This document shows positions 27,494-35,268 of a DNA stretch of 64,000 bases, one piece after another. Below the pieces are notes generated by a model. It saw only the letters and a program-made list of their open reading frames with translations, had not been told where the DNA came from and made no database searches. The stretch is taken from positions 62,001 through 126,000 of the forward strand of contig NZ_JANUQM010000020.1 in NCBI RefSeq assembly GCF_030386795.1. The letters are read 5' to 3'. A program made the translations under genes and the position numbers. Position 1 is the first letter of the stretch. Each line of letters starts with the position of its first letter. This DNA comes from Streptomyces sp. S.PNR 29 (GTDB taxonomy: Bacteria > Actinomycetota > Actinomycetes > Streptomycetales > Streptomycetaceae).

Positions 27494-28177
27494 GTCCAGG
27501 GTCTGGGCCGCGTAGACGGCTACACAGCGTGTGCGGGTTCAAGAGCCCGCCGACTACGAACGTGGCTACCGAGCCACCCTCGCCGAGGGACTGACTGCAT
27601 AGATCGTCTCCACGCTGCGAGGGGATTGACATCACTAACGAGGGCAAGGCCGCCACCAGCTTTAAGCAGTCCACTTTGGTTCGCCCGAACCAAAGCCATG
27701 TCAAAAGCGATGCGCCACATGGATAGCTAGATCATCCGAGAGATCGGCCGAAAGCGCTTTCTTGACTGTTGGTTCACCGTCATGCCGCACAGCGGCTGCC
27801 CGGGTCGTCTTGACGAACACGAAGAATGCACCTGGCTCAGTCAGGTGTGTGGCCGAAGGGGGTGTCCATCACGGGTTAGCCCCCGGCGGTGAATGACGGC
27901 GCGGGGCGGGAGGGGGTGTCAGAGTGCTGGACAAGATCGAGGTATTTGTGCAGCTCAGAGTAGGTAGCACGCGTGGCGATCCGTCCGCCGGCCGCAGCTC
28001 AGTTCGGACTTGCCAGCCACTGCGGCCGCAGGTGACGCCCGCCCGGCGGAGCCCTGTGCGTCATTGGTGGTTCGCGATATGACTCGCGACGGGGTTCGCA
28101 CATGCGGCATGTGCGCGTCAAGCAAGCGCTTTCGGTCGATTGATCGAACTTGCTTGCGAACTCGGTAGAGGGCCTGC
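27494..28177. other. Gene-free stretch with two palindromes
   Basis: No coding gene was recognised. CTTTGGTTCG-cc-CGAACCAAAG (27674-27695) is a perfect inverted repeat. GAAAGCGCTTTC (27750-27761) is a perfect 12-bp palindrome of the kind bound by LacI-family regulators; AAGCGCTTTC recurs at 28132-28141, upstream of the first lectin gene. Confidence 0.4.
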
Positions 28178-28210
28178 TTGAGTGCTCTCGGTAACACTGA
28201 GAGCACTCAA
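28178..28210 (+). promoter_or_regulatory. Leader hairpin before lectin gene 1
   Basis: TTGAGTGCTCTC and GAGAGCACTCAA form a perfect 12-bp stem with a 9-base loop. The stem ends 2 bases before the AAGGAG ribosome site at 28213. It may be an operator or a leader hairpin that affects translation. The second lectin gene has a related GCTTGAGT block at the same place with weaker pairing. Confidence 0.55.
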
Positions 28211-28226
28211 CGCAAGGAGAGCAAAC

Positions 28227-28778
28227 GTGCGCAGGAACCTCGTCGGGGCAGTTCTGGCCGGGGCGCTGATGACAGCAGCCAGTCCGGCGGTGGCTGACGC
28301 CCAGTCGCCGCAGAGCAGTGACCCGACGGCCATGACGCGCGCGGACATCCAGTCCGCGGCGGCCGTAACTTACCGGATCAAGAACACCAAGTCCCAGAAG
28401 TACCTGCAGTCTTCAGGAGGTGGCAGCGCCGTCGGCACCAAGATCGTTCAGCAGCCCTTAAGCTCCTCCACGTCGCAGCGCTGGGGGATCGTCGAGGATG
28501 GCAGCTTCATCAGCTTCTGGACCCCCACTGCAGACAAGAATATGGGCATCGATCGCGGGAGCAAGGAAGCCGGCGCGGCGGCCATCCTGGCGAACCCGTC
28601 CGGCGACGAAAATCAGGACTGGACCCTTAAGTGGCGCTCAGACACCGTCTTCGAAATGAGGAACCGCAACAGCGGCCTGTGTCTGGGCATTTCGGGCGCC
28701 AGCGAAGACAACGGCGCACAGGCAGCCCAGTTCCCCTGTGACGGGAAGGCAAATCAGGGCTGGGCGTTCACCAATTAG
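28227..28778 (+). CDS. Secreted ricin-type beta-trefoil lectin-like protein 1
   Basis: A 183-residue exported protein; the signal peptide ends near AVA-DA (residue 24). GTG 28227 follows AAGGAG. The mature part is a ricin-type beta-trefoil with three QxW motifs (QRW 84-86, QDW 130-132, QGW 177-179) and two cysteines (C152, C171) able to form a disulphide. Such domains bind sugars; no catalytic domain is attached. The protein at 34376 has the same length, the same QxW and Cys positions and the same GLCLGISGAS block, so they are paralogues. Target glycan unknown. Confidence 0.8.
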   Translation: MRRNLVGAVLAGALMTAASPAVADAQSPQSSDPTAMTRADIQSAAAVTYRIKNTKSQKYLQSSGGGSAVGTKIVQQPLSSSTSQRWGIVEDGSFISFWTPTADKNMGIDRGSKEAGAAAILANPSGDENQDWTLKWRSDTVFEMRNRNSGLCLGISGASEDNGAQAAQFPCDGKANQGWAFTN

Positions 28779-28791
28779 CCACGGCGGCTAA
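28775..28791 (+). terminator. Weak hairpin at lectin 1 stop
   Basis: TTAGCC-acggc-GGCTAA forms a 6-bp stem that includes the stop codon. It is short, so a terminator role is only possible. Confidence 0.3.
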
Positions 28792-29115
28792 GGCGAAGAA
28801 GCAGCCCTGAGAAGGCCGCCAAGAGGAAGACGTCGGGGCTGCGACCGTGCAGTGCTTCATCTCCCGGGGCAGGGCCGTCACCCGCTGCCGCGCCGATCAT
28901 TGGGCTGCGGCCGTGAGGTGGGAACATCTGCCGGGCGCTGTCGGTTGGTGAAGGGGGCAGTGTCCCCAGGGGCTCATCTATTGCCCTTGAGGCCGATCGT
29001 GCGGCTGAAGTCTCATGGAGCGTAGGTGACCGCCGTTCACGACCACGCACGCTGGTCATCCTCGACCCGTGCCCTCGCCGGCCGGGGCTGATGCGTTTCA
29101 AGGAGAACCCGGCAA

Positions 29116-29304
29116 ATGTGTCGGGTTCTCCCCGCCCCATCCAAGTTGATCAAAGCGTCGGAGAACACCGCGCCGCTGCAGTCCATGTCGACCTACGATG
29201 GGTGCCACGGCGCGGGCCAGCGGGGCCAGGAACGGGGCGAATGGATTGCCTACCAGTGCAATCCGAGCTCCCTTGACTGGAACCTCTGGGTCCTCTACCC
29301 GTAG
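29116..29304 (+). CDS. Possible small protein or 3' fragment
   Basis: A 62-codon open frame. The second half (YDGCHGAGQRGQERGEWIAY, then QCNPSSLDW) has two cysteines and aromatic residues in a pattern seen at the end of small secreted streptomycete proteins. No signal peptide or ribosome site is visible, so it may be a relic of a longer gene. The rest of 28779-29310 shows no gene. Confidence 0.25.
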   Translation: MCRVLPAPSKLIKASENTAPLQSMSTYDGCHGAGQRGQERGEWIAYQCNPSSLDWNLWVLYP

Positions 29305-29310
29305 TTGATC

Positions 29311-29560
29311 TTACAGTGAGTCGGCAGGTGTGCTCCGTACTGCTCCAGGCGCTCGTGCTGTCCGTCCATCAGCCCTGCCAGACAGTGTGCTGCCTGCGTC
29401 GCTGGAGCCCTTGCCGACGTCCTGTCTCTGGACCGTGACCCCGGGCAGGACATGTGCCTGGCGCTCCTCGCACAGCAGCTTGCGCACGGCCGTGTAGTGG
29501 CGCTGCGCCGGCCGCGCCGGGTGCAGTGCTCGTCCAAGGCCTCCAGCGCGACCTGAGGCG
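29311..29560 (-). pseudogene. Helicase-associated domain fragment
   Basis: The minus strand, in two frames, reads RHYTAVRKLLCEERQAHVLP then GVTVQRQDVGK and, shifted, AGLMDGQHERLEQYG. This follows the pattern of helicase-associated (HA) repeats at the C-terminus of streptomycete DEAD/DEAH helicases. Only one repeat is left, and it is frameshifted. No helicase motor motifs are nearby. Confidence 0.5.
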
Positions 29561-29688
29561 GCCGACTCAAGACGCGACTGTGTGTAGTTGGCGGATGGCC
29601 TTTGCTGATGCTGCGTCCGTGTAAGTGGCTTCCTGCGGGTGAGGGCGGTGTCGCGGAGGGCGGTGACGGCCCGGCACGATGGCTCGCT

Positions 29689-30588
29689 ATGGACCTTCAA
29701 GGAGTTGGCGCCCTGGCTGCCGCGGGTGTGGCCGCCGTTGGCATACCCGCGGCCCTGATCGTCGGTCGGTGGCAGCTACGTGCCGCTCTGCGCAGTGCTG
29801 AGGCAACCAGCCAGACCGGCATCGCCCAAGCCGAAGCCACCTACCGGGCTGCCCTCGACCAAACCAAGGCACAGAACACCGCGTCATACCAACAGTGGAG
29901 GCGGAACATCCGCCGTGACGCATGGTCGAAGTTTCTTCTCGTCATCGAAGACGCGGTGCATACAGCGGAGCGGGCACTGACCGGACAGCCGACAGACCTG
30001 GCCATAATCCGGCGCGACTCGGGGGCAGCCTTCGTGGTCCTAGAGCTTGAGGGCCCGCCCTCGGTCGTGGCCGCAGCCGAGCTCCTGGTGGAGAGATGCC
30101 GCGAACTTCTGGGACATGCAGCTCATGACGAACAAGCGTCATCAGCCTGGCGTGCACTCGAGGCAGCGATGGAGACTGAGCGAACCCATCCGAACCGGCC
30201 TGCCTTCGAGCGCTCCAGCCTCAGCCGGGACACATGGATGTCGGCCCATTACGCCCACACCGCACTGGAACACCTCCGTACCGTTGCTCAAGCCGTCCGT
30301 GACTCGGCTCGCGGTGAAGACACTCAGCCGCTCGGCCCCAGGTACCCGGACGCTGCCGCCGCGTACGAAGCGTTGGAAGCCGCTCACACGGCAGCCACCG
30401 AGGCGCTCGCCCGATGCAATGCGATCGACGATCAGCAGGCTCAGTCGCTTATCAACGACGCTGCCAACAACGGCCGATTCGTGATACTCGGCGTCCTCCA
30501 CTTTGCACGCCAACAATTGAACCAAGCCCGCACTGATTTCATCTCCGGCGTACGCAGTCACCTAGACGGCGCGGAGGAGCCGGCATGA
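29689..30588 (+). CDS. Membrane-anchored coiled-coil protein of unknown function
   Basis: A 299-residue protein with one N-terminal hydrophobic segment (GALAAAGVAAVGIPAALIVG, about 6-25), followed by a long Ala/Glu/Gln-rich helical region likely to form a coiled coil (SAEATSQTGIAQAEATYRAA). The rest is predicted helical with no enzyme motif. Similar anchored proteins are frequent in streptomycete accessory DNA, with unknown role. ATG 29689 lacks a clear ribosome site. The stop overlaps an ATG (ATGA at 30585), which hints at coupling to the decayed gene downstream. It appears intact among pseudogenes. Confidence 0.6.
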   Translation: MDLQGVGALAAAGVAAVGIPAALIVGRWQLRAALRSAEATSQTGIAQAEATYRAALDQTKAQNTASYQQWRRNIRRDAWSKFLLVIEDAVHTAERALTGQPTDLAIIRRDSGAAFVVLELEGPPSVVAAAELLVERCRELLGHAAHDEQASSAWRALEAAMETERTHPNRPAFERSSLSRDTWMSAHYAHTALEHLRTVAQAVRDSARGEDTQPLGPRYPDAAAAYEALEAAHTAATEALARCNAIDDQQAQSLINDAANNGRFVILGVLHFARQQLNQARTDFISGVRSHLDGAEEPA

Positions 30589-31469
30589 GATCCGCGCGGG
30601 CTGCCTCGGCGACGGCCGTCCGCCTGCGCTGAAGCAGATAGAGAAGCTCGCTGACCTCACCCGTGAGCACTGGCAGGGCCAGTGGGCCGAAGGCGGCTTC
30701 CACCTCTACAGAGGGAAGATGCCGATCGTGGCGACCACGCTGGATCTGCTGCGCGAGCACGGCCCGGCCGGGCCCGCGTTCTGGCGCCTCGGCCGCGAGG
30801 ACCGACAGAATCTCTGGGACGCGATCGGCAACCCCCGCCGGGACGCCGCTCTCGCCCGCCGCGCCGAAGAGGAGCGGCGCCGCAAAGCGCAGGAAACAGC
30901 CGAACCCGAGGCTCAGCGCCCGGTGTGCGCGGACTGCGGCACCAAGTTCACCGGCGACCGGTGGAAAGTCAGCATCGCGGTCACCTGGGCCGCGGGGACA
31001 GCAACCCGCACCTGTGCTACGACTGCAAGGCGAGGGCGCCCGAAGCGGAATGGCAGGCGGAACAGGCCGAACGCGAGCGCCAGGAGCAGGAGCGCCAGGA
31101 GGCGGAGGCGGCGCAAGCTCGAAGGCCGGCGGCTGGCTCGGACGCTGGCGCAGCTGACACGGGCAAGCCCCGTTTGTCGGTGGCGGCTGCGAGGCTGAAA
31201 GACATGGACAGCGACGATGAGCAGCTGCTGCGCGGCCGGATCTACGGAGCCGACCACGACCACCCGGGCCCGAAGCCAGGGCACAGCTACGCTGAACTGG
31301 TGGGCGGACCGCTGGACGGATTGCTGCTCGACATCACTGGCCGGAGGCTATCGACGACGGTGTCTTCCTCCTCACGGAGCTCGGGCAGTTCGGCCCCGAG
31401 GGCCGGGCGTTGTACGACCCGCGCCCAGGCGATCCGGCCCGCTGGGACTGGGGCGGCGACAGCCCCTGA
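30566..31469 (+). pseudogene. Zinc-ribbon protein with YAELVGGPLDG tail, frameshifted
   Basis: Coding can be followed as HEIRAGCLGDGRPPALKQIE, then EHWQGQWAEGGFHLYRG, a zinc-ribbon half (CADCGTKFTGDRWKVS), a frame change near 30990, the other half (NPHLCYDCKA), a charged Glu/Gln/Arg helix, and YAELVGGPLDGLLLDITG. A second change near 31340 continues as AIDDGVFLLTELGQ, GRALYDPRPGDP and a stop at 31467. Two shifts make it non-functional as read. It is related to the 77-residue gene at 25699. Confidence 0.6.
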
Positions 31470-31543
31470 CGGCCTGCCACTCGGTCGGGTGAAGACACGG
31501 CAGAGGCGGAACTCTCCCTGGGCGCCCAGGCGTAGTGCCGTAG

Positions 31544-31942
31544 ATGGATCCGATCATCGAGGCACACGTGCGTGACTCGGGCCTGGTCGTCGTCGACGTC
31601 GCGGCCGCCGACGACGCCCCCGCCCTGGCCTTCCAGCAGATGCTCGCCGACCGGTGGGCGAGGGCGACAGCGGAACACACGACCCGGGACGCGGGCGAGC
31701 CCGGCGTACGGCTGCGCTGCTACCTGGACCTGAATCAGCCGGTCGGCTGGGATGCGCCGGCCGACGCGCCGCCGCAGGTTCTCGCAGAGGTACAGCAGGT
31801 GCATGTACACGTAGCGGTCGGCGGCGTGGACCTGCACGGCGTTGAGGCGGTCGACGAAGAAAACTGGGGGACGGTGAGCATGACGTCCTCGGGACCCAAG
31901 GACAGCATGTGCTGTGGGCCGATGGGAAGTACGAGGGTCTGA
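31544..31942 (+). CDS. DUF6207 family protein with aberrant C-terminus
   Basis: The first 66 or so of 132 residues are a good match to DUF6207 proteins of streptomycetes (MDPIIEAHVRDSGLVVVDVA; RWARATAEHTTRD; PGVRLRCYLDLNQP). These proteins are usually about 70-90 residues. From about residue 70 the frame runs antisense through a decayed DUF4238 gene, so the tail is not native. The conserved domain is complete and could be expressed. Function of the family is unknown. Confidence 0.6.
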   Translation: MDPIIEAHVRDSGLVVVDVAAADDAPALAFQQMLADRWARATAEHTTRDAGEPGVRLRCYLDLNQPVGWDAPADAPPQVLAEVQQVHVHVAVGGVDLHGVEAVDEENWGTVSMTSSGPKDSMCCGPMGSTRV

Positions 31943-32130
31943 GCGTCACCGAACGCCATGCCGTACATGGTGCGGCCTCCCTCCACGGACAGGGTCAGGG
32001 CCGGGTTGTCGCCGATCAGGAACTGGCCCGTCTCGGGCGTGATCACCTCCAGCCGCCGTGTCGACGCAAGGTCCCGCATTTTGTGGAAGGTGCCCTCGAT
32101 GCTGGTGCGGAAGAGCTTGCTGCGGGGCTC
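31780..32130 (-). pseudogene. DUF4238 protein C-terminal fragment
   Basis: The minus strand reads FRTSIEGTFHKMRDLASTRR, then PETGQFLIGDNPALTL and GPQHMLSLGPEDVMLTVP, and after a frame change FFVDRLNAVQVHAADRYVYM. This is the C-terminal half of DUF4238 proteins (FIIGDNP core). The first half is missing, and the region is overrun by the DUF6207 frame on the other strand. Confidence 0.6.
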
Positions 32131-32204
32131 CAGGCGGTGCGGTTGTCCTTGCCTTGATCGGCGCGCAGTTGAACATCGGTGGGCCACTGAACGTGAAGAC
32201 GGGT

Positions 32205-33476
32205 ATGGAAGCCTCCCACCGCGTCGAGCCTGCGTTGCGGCCGTCACCCTGTGCACTGCAACGATCACCCGCACGTCGGGCGTCGGCGGGTCCAGCGCGG
32301 CTGGGCTGGCTGGATGCGTTGCGCGGAATCGCGGCGCTCGTCGTGGTGTTCGACCACTCGTCGTATGCCTTCATGGCGGAATTCCGGGGCGATTTGATGC
32401 CGGAATTCAACACCAGTAGGTACGGCATCATGGTGTTCTTTCTCGTGAGCGGTTATATCGTTCCCGCCTCGCTGGAGCGGCGGGGCTGTGTCCGGACCTT
32501 CTGGATTGGACGGATCTTCCGTATCTATCCGTTGTGGGCGGCTGTCGTCGCCGCGGTCCTTGCTGCTAACGTGCTGGGGATCGCACAGATCCGTGACTTC
32601 GGCGGGCAGAGCTTCGCCACGGTGGCCGCCGCCCATGTCACTTTGCTCCAGGAGCTGCTGGGAACGCCCAACCTCCTGCTTGTCCTATGGACACTCTCGT
32701 ACGAGATGGCCTTCTACCTGCTGGTAGTGGCTCTTTTCTCGCTGCGGCTTCACCAGCGGTCAGCACCGGTCGCCGTGACCCTGGCAGCGCTGGCCGCAGT
32801 GAGCGTGACCGCGGCGAGTGCACTGCCCGTGTCCGCTCTCACCGATTGCGTCGGAACCGGCCCGCTGGTAGCCGTCGCCGCGACCGCCATGGTGGTCGCC
32901 ATTTGCTGTGCGAGCGGCACACCAGCCGCGCTACGGGTGTCGGGGGGTGTACTGGGCGGGGTGTTGGGGCTTGTACTGGTCGCCTTCAACAGCACTGTCC
33001 CCATGTGGGAGGGGCTGGTGATTCTTGCCGTCATGTTCCTGGGCACCGCTGTGTACCGAGCCGAGAGCGGTCAGAGTACCTGGAGGTATGCGGCTTGCAC
33101 CGCGATCGTCGTAGTGGCCTGCGCGATAGGGGCGGCCTACACCTACGGCGACGGAGCCCACTTCACGCGGCGCGCCTGGATCGTGTCGTTCCTCCTGGCC
33201 GTGCTCACGTTCGGCGTCGGGCTGGCGTTTCGACGGCGTCTGATTCCGCGCTGGCTGACATGGCTCGGGACGATCAGCTACTCGGTCTACTTGGTGCATC
33301 CAGTCCTGCTGGCGGTCACCGACGGCACGATCGGCCGCTGGCGGGAGAACAAGCCCTTGCTCGAGCTGGCCTTCTACGCCGTGCTCTTGCCTCTGTGCGT
33401 ACTGACCTACCGTTACATCGAAGCGCCTGGGCAGACGTTGGGGCGAAAGGTGGCGCAGCGCTTTCGGCGGCCGTGA
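32205..33476 (+). CDS. Acyltransferase 3 family membrane protein
   Basis: A 423-residue integral membrane protein of the OafA/YrhL (acyltransferase 3) family with about ten hydrophobic segments. The signature lies at the start (LGWLDALRGIAALVVVFDHS, with D and R-G then H) followed by FFLVSGYIV and R-x-x-R-I-Y-P-L (IGRIFRIYPLW). Such enzymes O-acylate sugars, glycans or lipids from the cytoplasmic side. ATG 32205 has no strong ribosome site, and the upstream DNA is DUF4238 debris, so the native promoter may have been lost. Substrate unknown. Confidence 0.85.
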   Translation: MEASHRVEPALRPSPCALQRSPARRASAGPARLGWLDALRGIAALVVVFDHSSYAFMAEFRGDLMPEFNTSRYGIMVFFLVSGYIVPASLERRGCVRTFWIGRIFRIYPLWAAVVAAVLAANVLGIAQIRDFGGQSFATVAAAHVTLLQELLGTPNLLLVLWTLSYEMAFYLLVVALFSLRLHQRSAPVAVTLAALAAVSVTAASALPVSALTDCVGTGPLVAVAATAMVVAICCASGTPAALRVSGGVLGGVLGLVLVAFNSTVPMWEGLVILAVMFLGTAVYRAESGQSTWRYAACTAIVVVACAIGAAYTYGDGAHFTRRAWIVSFLLAVLTFGVGLAFRRRLIPRWLTWLGTISYSVYLVHPVLLAVTDGTIGRWRENKPLLELAFYAVLLPLCVLTYRYIEAPGQTLGRKVAQRFRRP

Positions 33477-33959
33477 CGAGAGTCCGTGCCACCAGGGGCG
33501 GGACGTCGTCGGAGAGGCACCGTTCAGCCGCGCCCATTCCGCTTGGAGCACGGGAGGTCCCGGACCAAAAAGGTTGGGCCGGTTCGTATCAGCCGGGATG
33601 GCCCGGGATGGCGCCCCAGTTCACCGCGTCGATCGCATCCAACGCGAAAGCATGCTCGCACCTGCCCCCGTTATTTTCTTCGCGGTCCTGCAAGAGGGCC
33701 GCTGGCCTCCGGGCCTGGCATGACTGTTGCCCCCTGTCGATCGAATGACCTGGAGGGTGTCACCAGGTCCGAGGGGTGCCGTCGGAGACGCTGATCAGAG
33801 GTCCGGTCCCTGCCCGGTCCGGCGCAATGCGGGCAGCTCGCGGCGGCAGGTCGGCATAACGTGGATGCGCGCGAACGGCCCTGCCGCCGAGGCCGGCACA
33901 GCATCGACGCATGTGGGGGCAGAGTGATCGACATCGATGAGACGGGCGTTTCGGCTTGG
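33477..33959. other. Gene-free stretch
   Basis: After the acyltransferase stop there is no recognisable gene for about 480 bases. Short open frames on both strands have no domain match that I can see. Likely decayed DNA linking to the IS5 fragment. Confidence 0.4.
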
Positions 33960-34150
33960 ACGTCGGCAAGAGCAGCCATCACGGCCACGGGCTCCCCTGC
34001 GGTTGACATGCAGGATCGCGATGACGATCTCTCGTAGTCGTGCACCCGAGCTGCCGTGCCGGGCCCTGTCCGTCTCGCCCGCCAAGAGGTGAAGACCGGT
34101 TCGACCAAGGCCCATCGGGCATCGGACACATCCACGCGATACGGGCGCCG
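33960..34150 (-). pseudogene. IS5-family transposase N-terminal fragment
   Basis: The minus strand reads YRVDVSDARWALVEPVF, GPGTAARVHD and, in the next frame, LREIVIAILHVNR. This is the N-terminal part of an IS5-family transposase of a different subgroup from the 20101 element. A frameshift lies near 34035 and the catalytic part is missing. Confidence 0.65.
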
Positions 34151-34272
34151 AGCACTCACGCCTCATGCAGCGACCATCAACGGTGCAAGGCAATGGCAGC
34201 TGAGGCCCTGGCAGCGGCTGCCACTGCGGCGGTCGGCGGTGGTACGTGATCACGCCAGTGAGGTTCGCCAAG

Positions 34273-34370
34273 TAAGCGTTTTCAGCCTAAGTCATCGAAC
34301 GAGATAGCGAATCCCTCGATGGGCTGCTTGAGTACTCGCCGCAACATCAACTCAGCCACCACAAGGAAAT
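34273..34370 (+). promoter_or_regulatory. Upstream region shared with lectin gene 1
   Basis: AAGCGTTTTCAG, ATCGAAC and GGGCTGCTTGAGT occur in the same order here and before lectin 1 (28132-28185: AAGCGCTTTCGG, ATCGAAC, GGCCTGCTTGAGT). The spacing to the start codon is alike. This suggests common regulation of the two lectin genes. The GAGT/ACTC pairing is weaker here than the 12-bp stem before lectin 1. Confidence 0.5.
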
Positions 34371-34375
34371 GTGTC

Positions 34376-34927
34376 ATGCCCACAACACGCAAGAAGACCG
34401 TCGCGACCATGCTGGCCGGAGCGCTGCTGGCGGTGGCCAGCCCGGCACTTGCACACGCTCAGTCGTCGCCCAGCGGTGACCCGACAGCGAGGCCGGCGTC
34501 GGCGTCCGGTGAGCTGGTCGGCGCTACCCGGCTCAAGAACCGCAAATCAGGGAAGTACCTGCAGGCCGTGAGTACCGCCAACGGCGCAAGGGTTGTTCAG
34601 CAGTCGTACAGCGACTCTCGCCTGCAGACCTGGGAAACCTACACGTTCGACGGCTACTACACGTACGAGAACTCCGCAGCGGGGCGGAACCTGGGAATTG
34701 ACGGTGCCAGCACCGCGTCCGGCGCGGCGGCCATCATTGCGAATGGTTCCAGTGACCTCAACCAGGACTGGGAGAGGGACTGGACCGACAACGGCTACTT
34801 CAGAATGATCAATCACAAGAGCGGCTTGTGCCTGGGTATTTCGGGTGCGAGCACCGCGAACGGCGCCCAGGCCGCACAGTTCCGCTGCGACGGATCCACT
34901 AACCAGCAATGGACAAGTGAAGGATAG
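34376..34927 (+). CDS. Secreted ricin-type beta-trefoil lectin-like protein 2
   Basis: A 183-residue exported protein; the signal peptide ends near ALA-HA (residue 26). ATG 34376 follows AAGGA. QxW motifs lie at 84-86 (QTW), 130-132 (QDW) and 177-179 (QQW), with C152 and C171, all at the same positions as in lectin 1. The C-terminal third is almost the same (SGLCLGISGAST, NGAQAAQF, CDG) while the N-terminal part has diverged more. No enzymatic domain. Likely binds a glycan outside the cell; the partner is unknown. Confidence 0.8.
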   Translation: MPTTRKKTVATMLAGALLAVASPALAHAQSSPSGDPTARPASASGELVGATRLKNRKSGKYLQAVSTANGARVVQQSYSDSRLQTWETYTFDGYYTYENSAAGRNLGIDGASTASGAAAIIANGSSDLNQDWERDWTDNGYFRMINHKSGLCLGISGASTANGAQAAQFRCDGSTNQQWTSEG

Positions 34928-35032
34928 GGGCGTATCGACGACGGAAAGACCGAAGCCGGTGGAGCCGCACAATCAAACGGCCATCAAGGGTTCCGGCCCG
35001 TGTCCTCCATCGCCTTCGGTTGGATTCCCGGG

Positions 35033-35097
35033 CTAGGTCCTGTCCTACCGTTCATCCGATCAACCGACTAACCCATCAAGGAGGCACGCTCTACTAG
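35033..35097. mobile_element. 65-bp MITE-like IS remnant with CTAG flanks
   Basis: CTAG at 35033-35036 and 35094-35097 flank a tiny element. Its left end (GGTCCTGTCC) matches the left end of the element at 20101 (GGTTCTGTCC), and its right part (ATCCGATCAACCGACTAACC, CATCAAGGAG) matches that element's right end. All transposase sequence is gone, leaving the two ends joined. Confidence 0.65.
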
Positions 35098-35268
35098 TGC
35101 TTCGTTAGCCTCGAAGTTTTGTGACGGTCCGCCGACGGAGTCGGTGGACCGTTTTCGTGCCGCGATCTGAGTTGTATATGCCCAGGACCCGAGTGTCGTC
35201 TCGGGGTGGCGCCGGGTTCCACTGCTCCGGGCGTTGAGCCGCTGTCGTGGGGACGGGGAATCCGCCGG

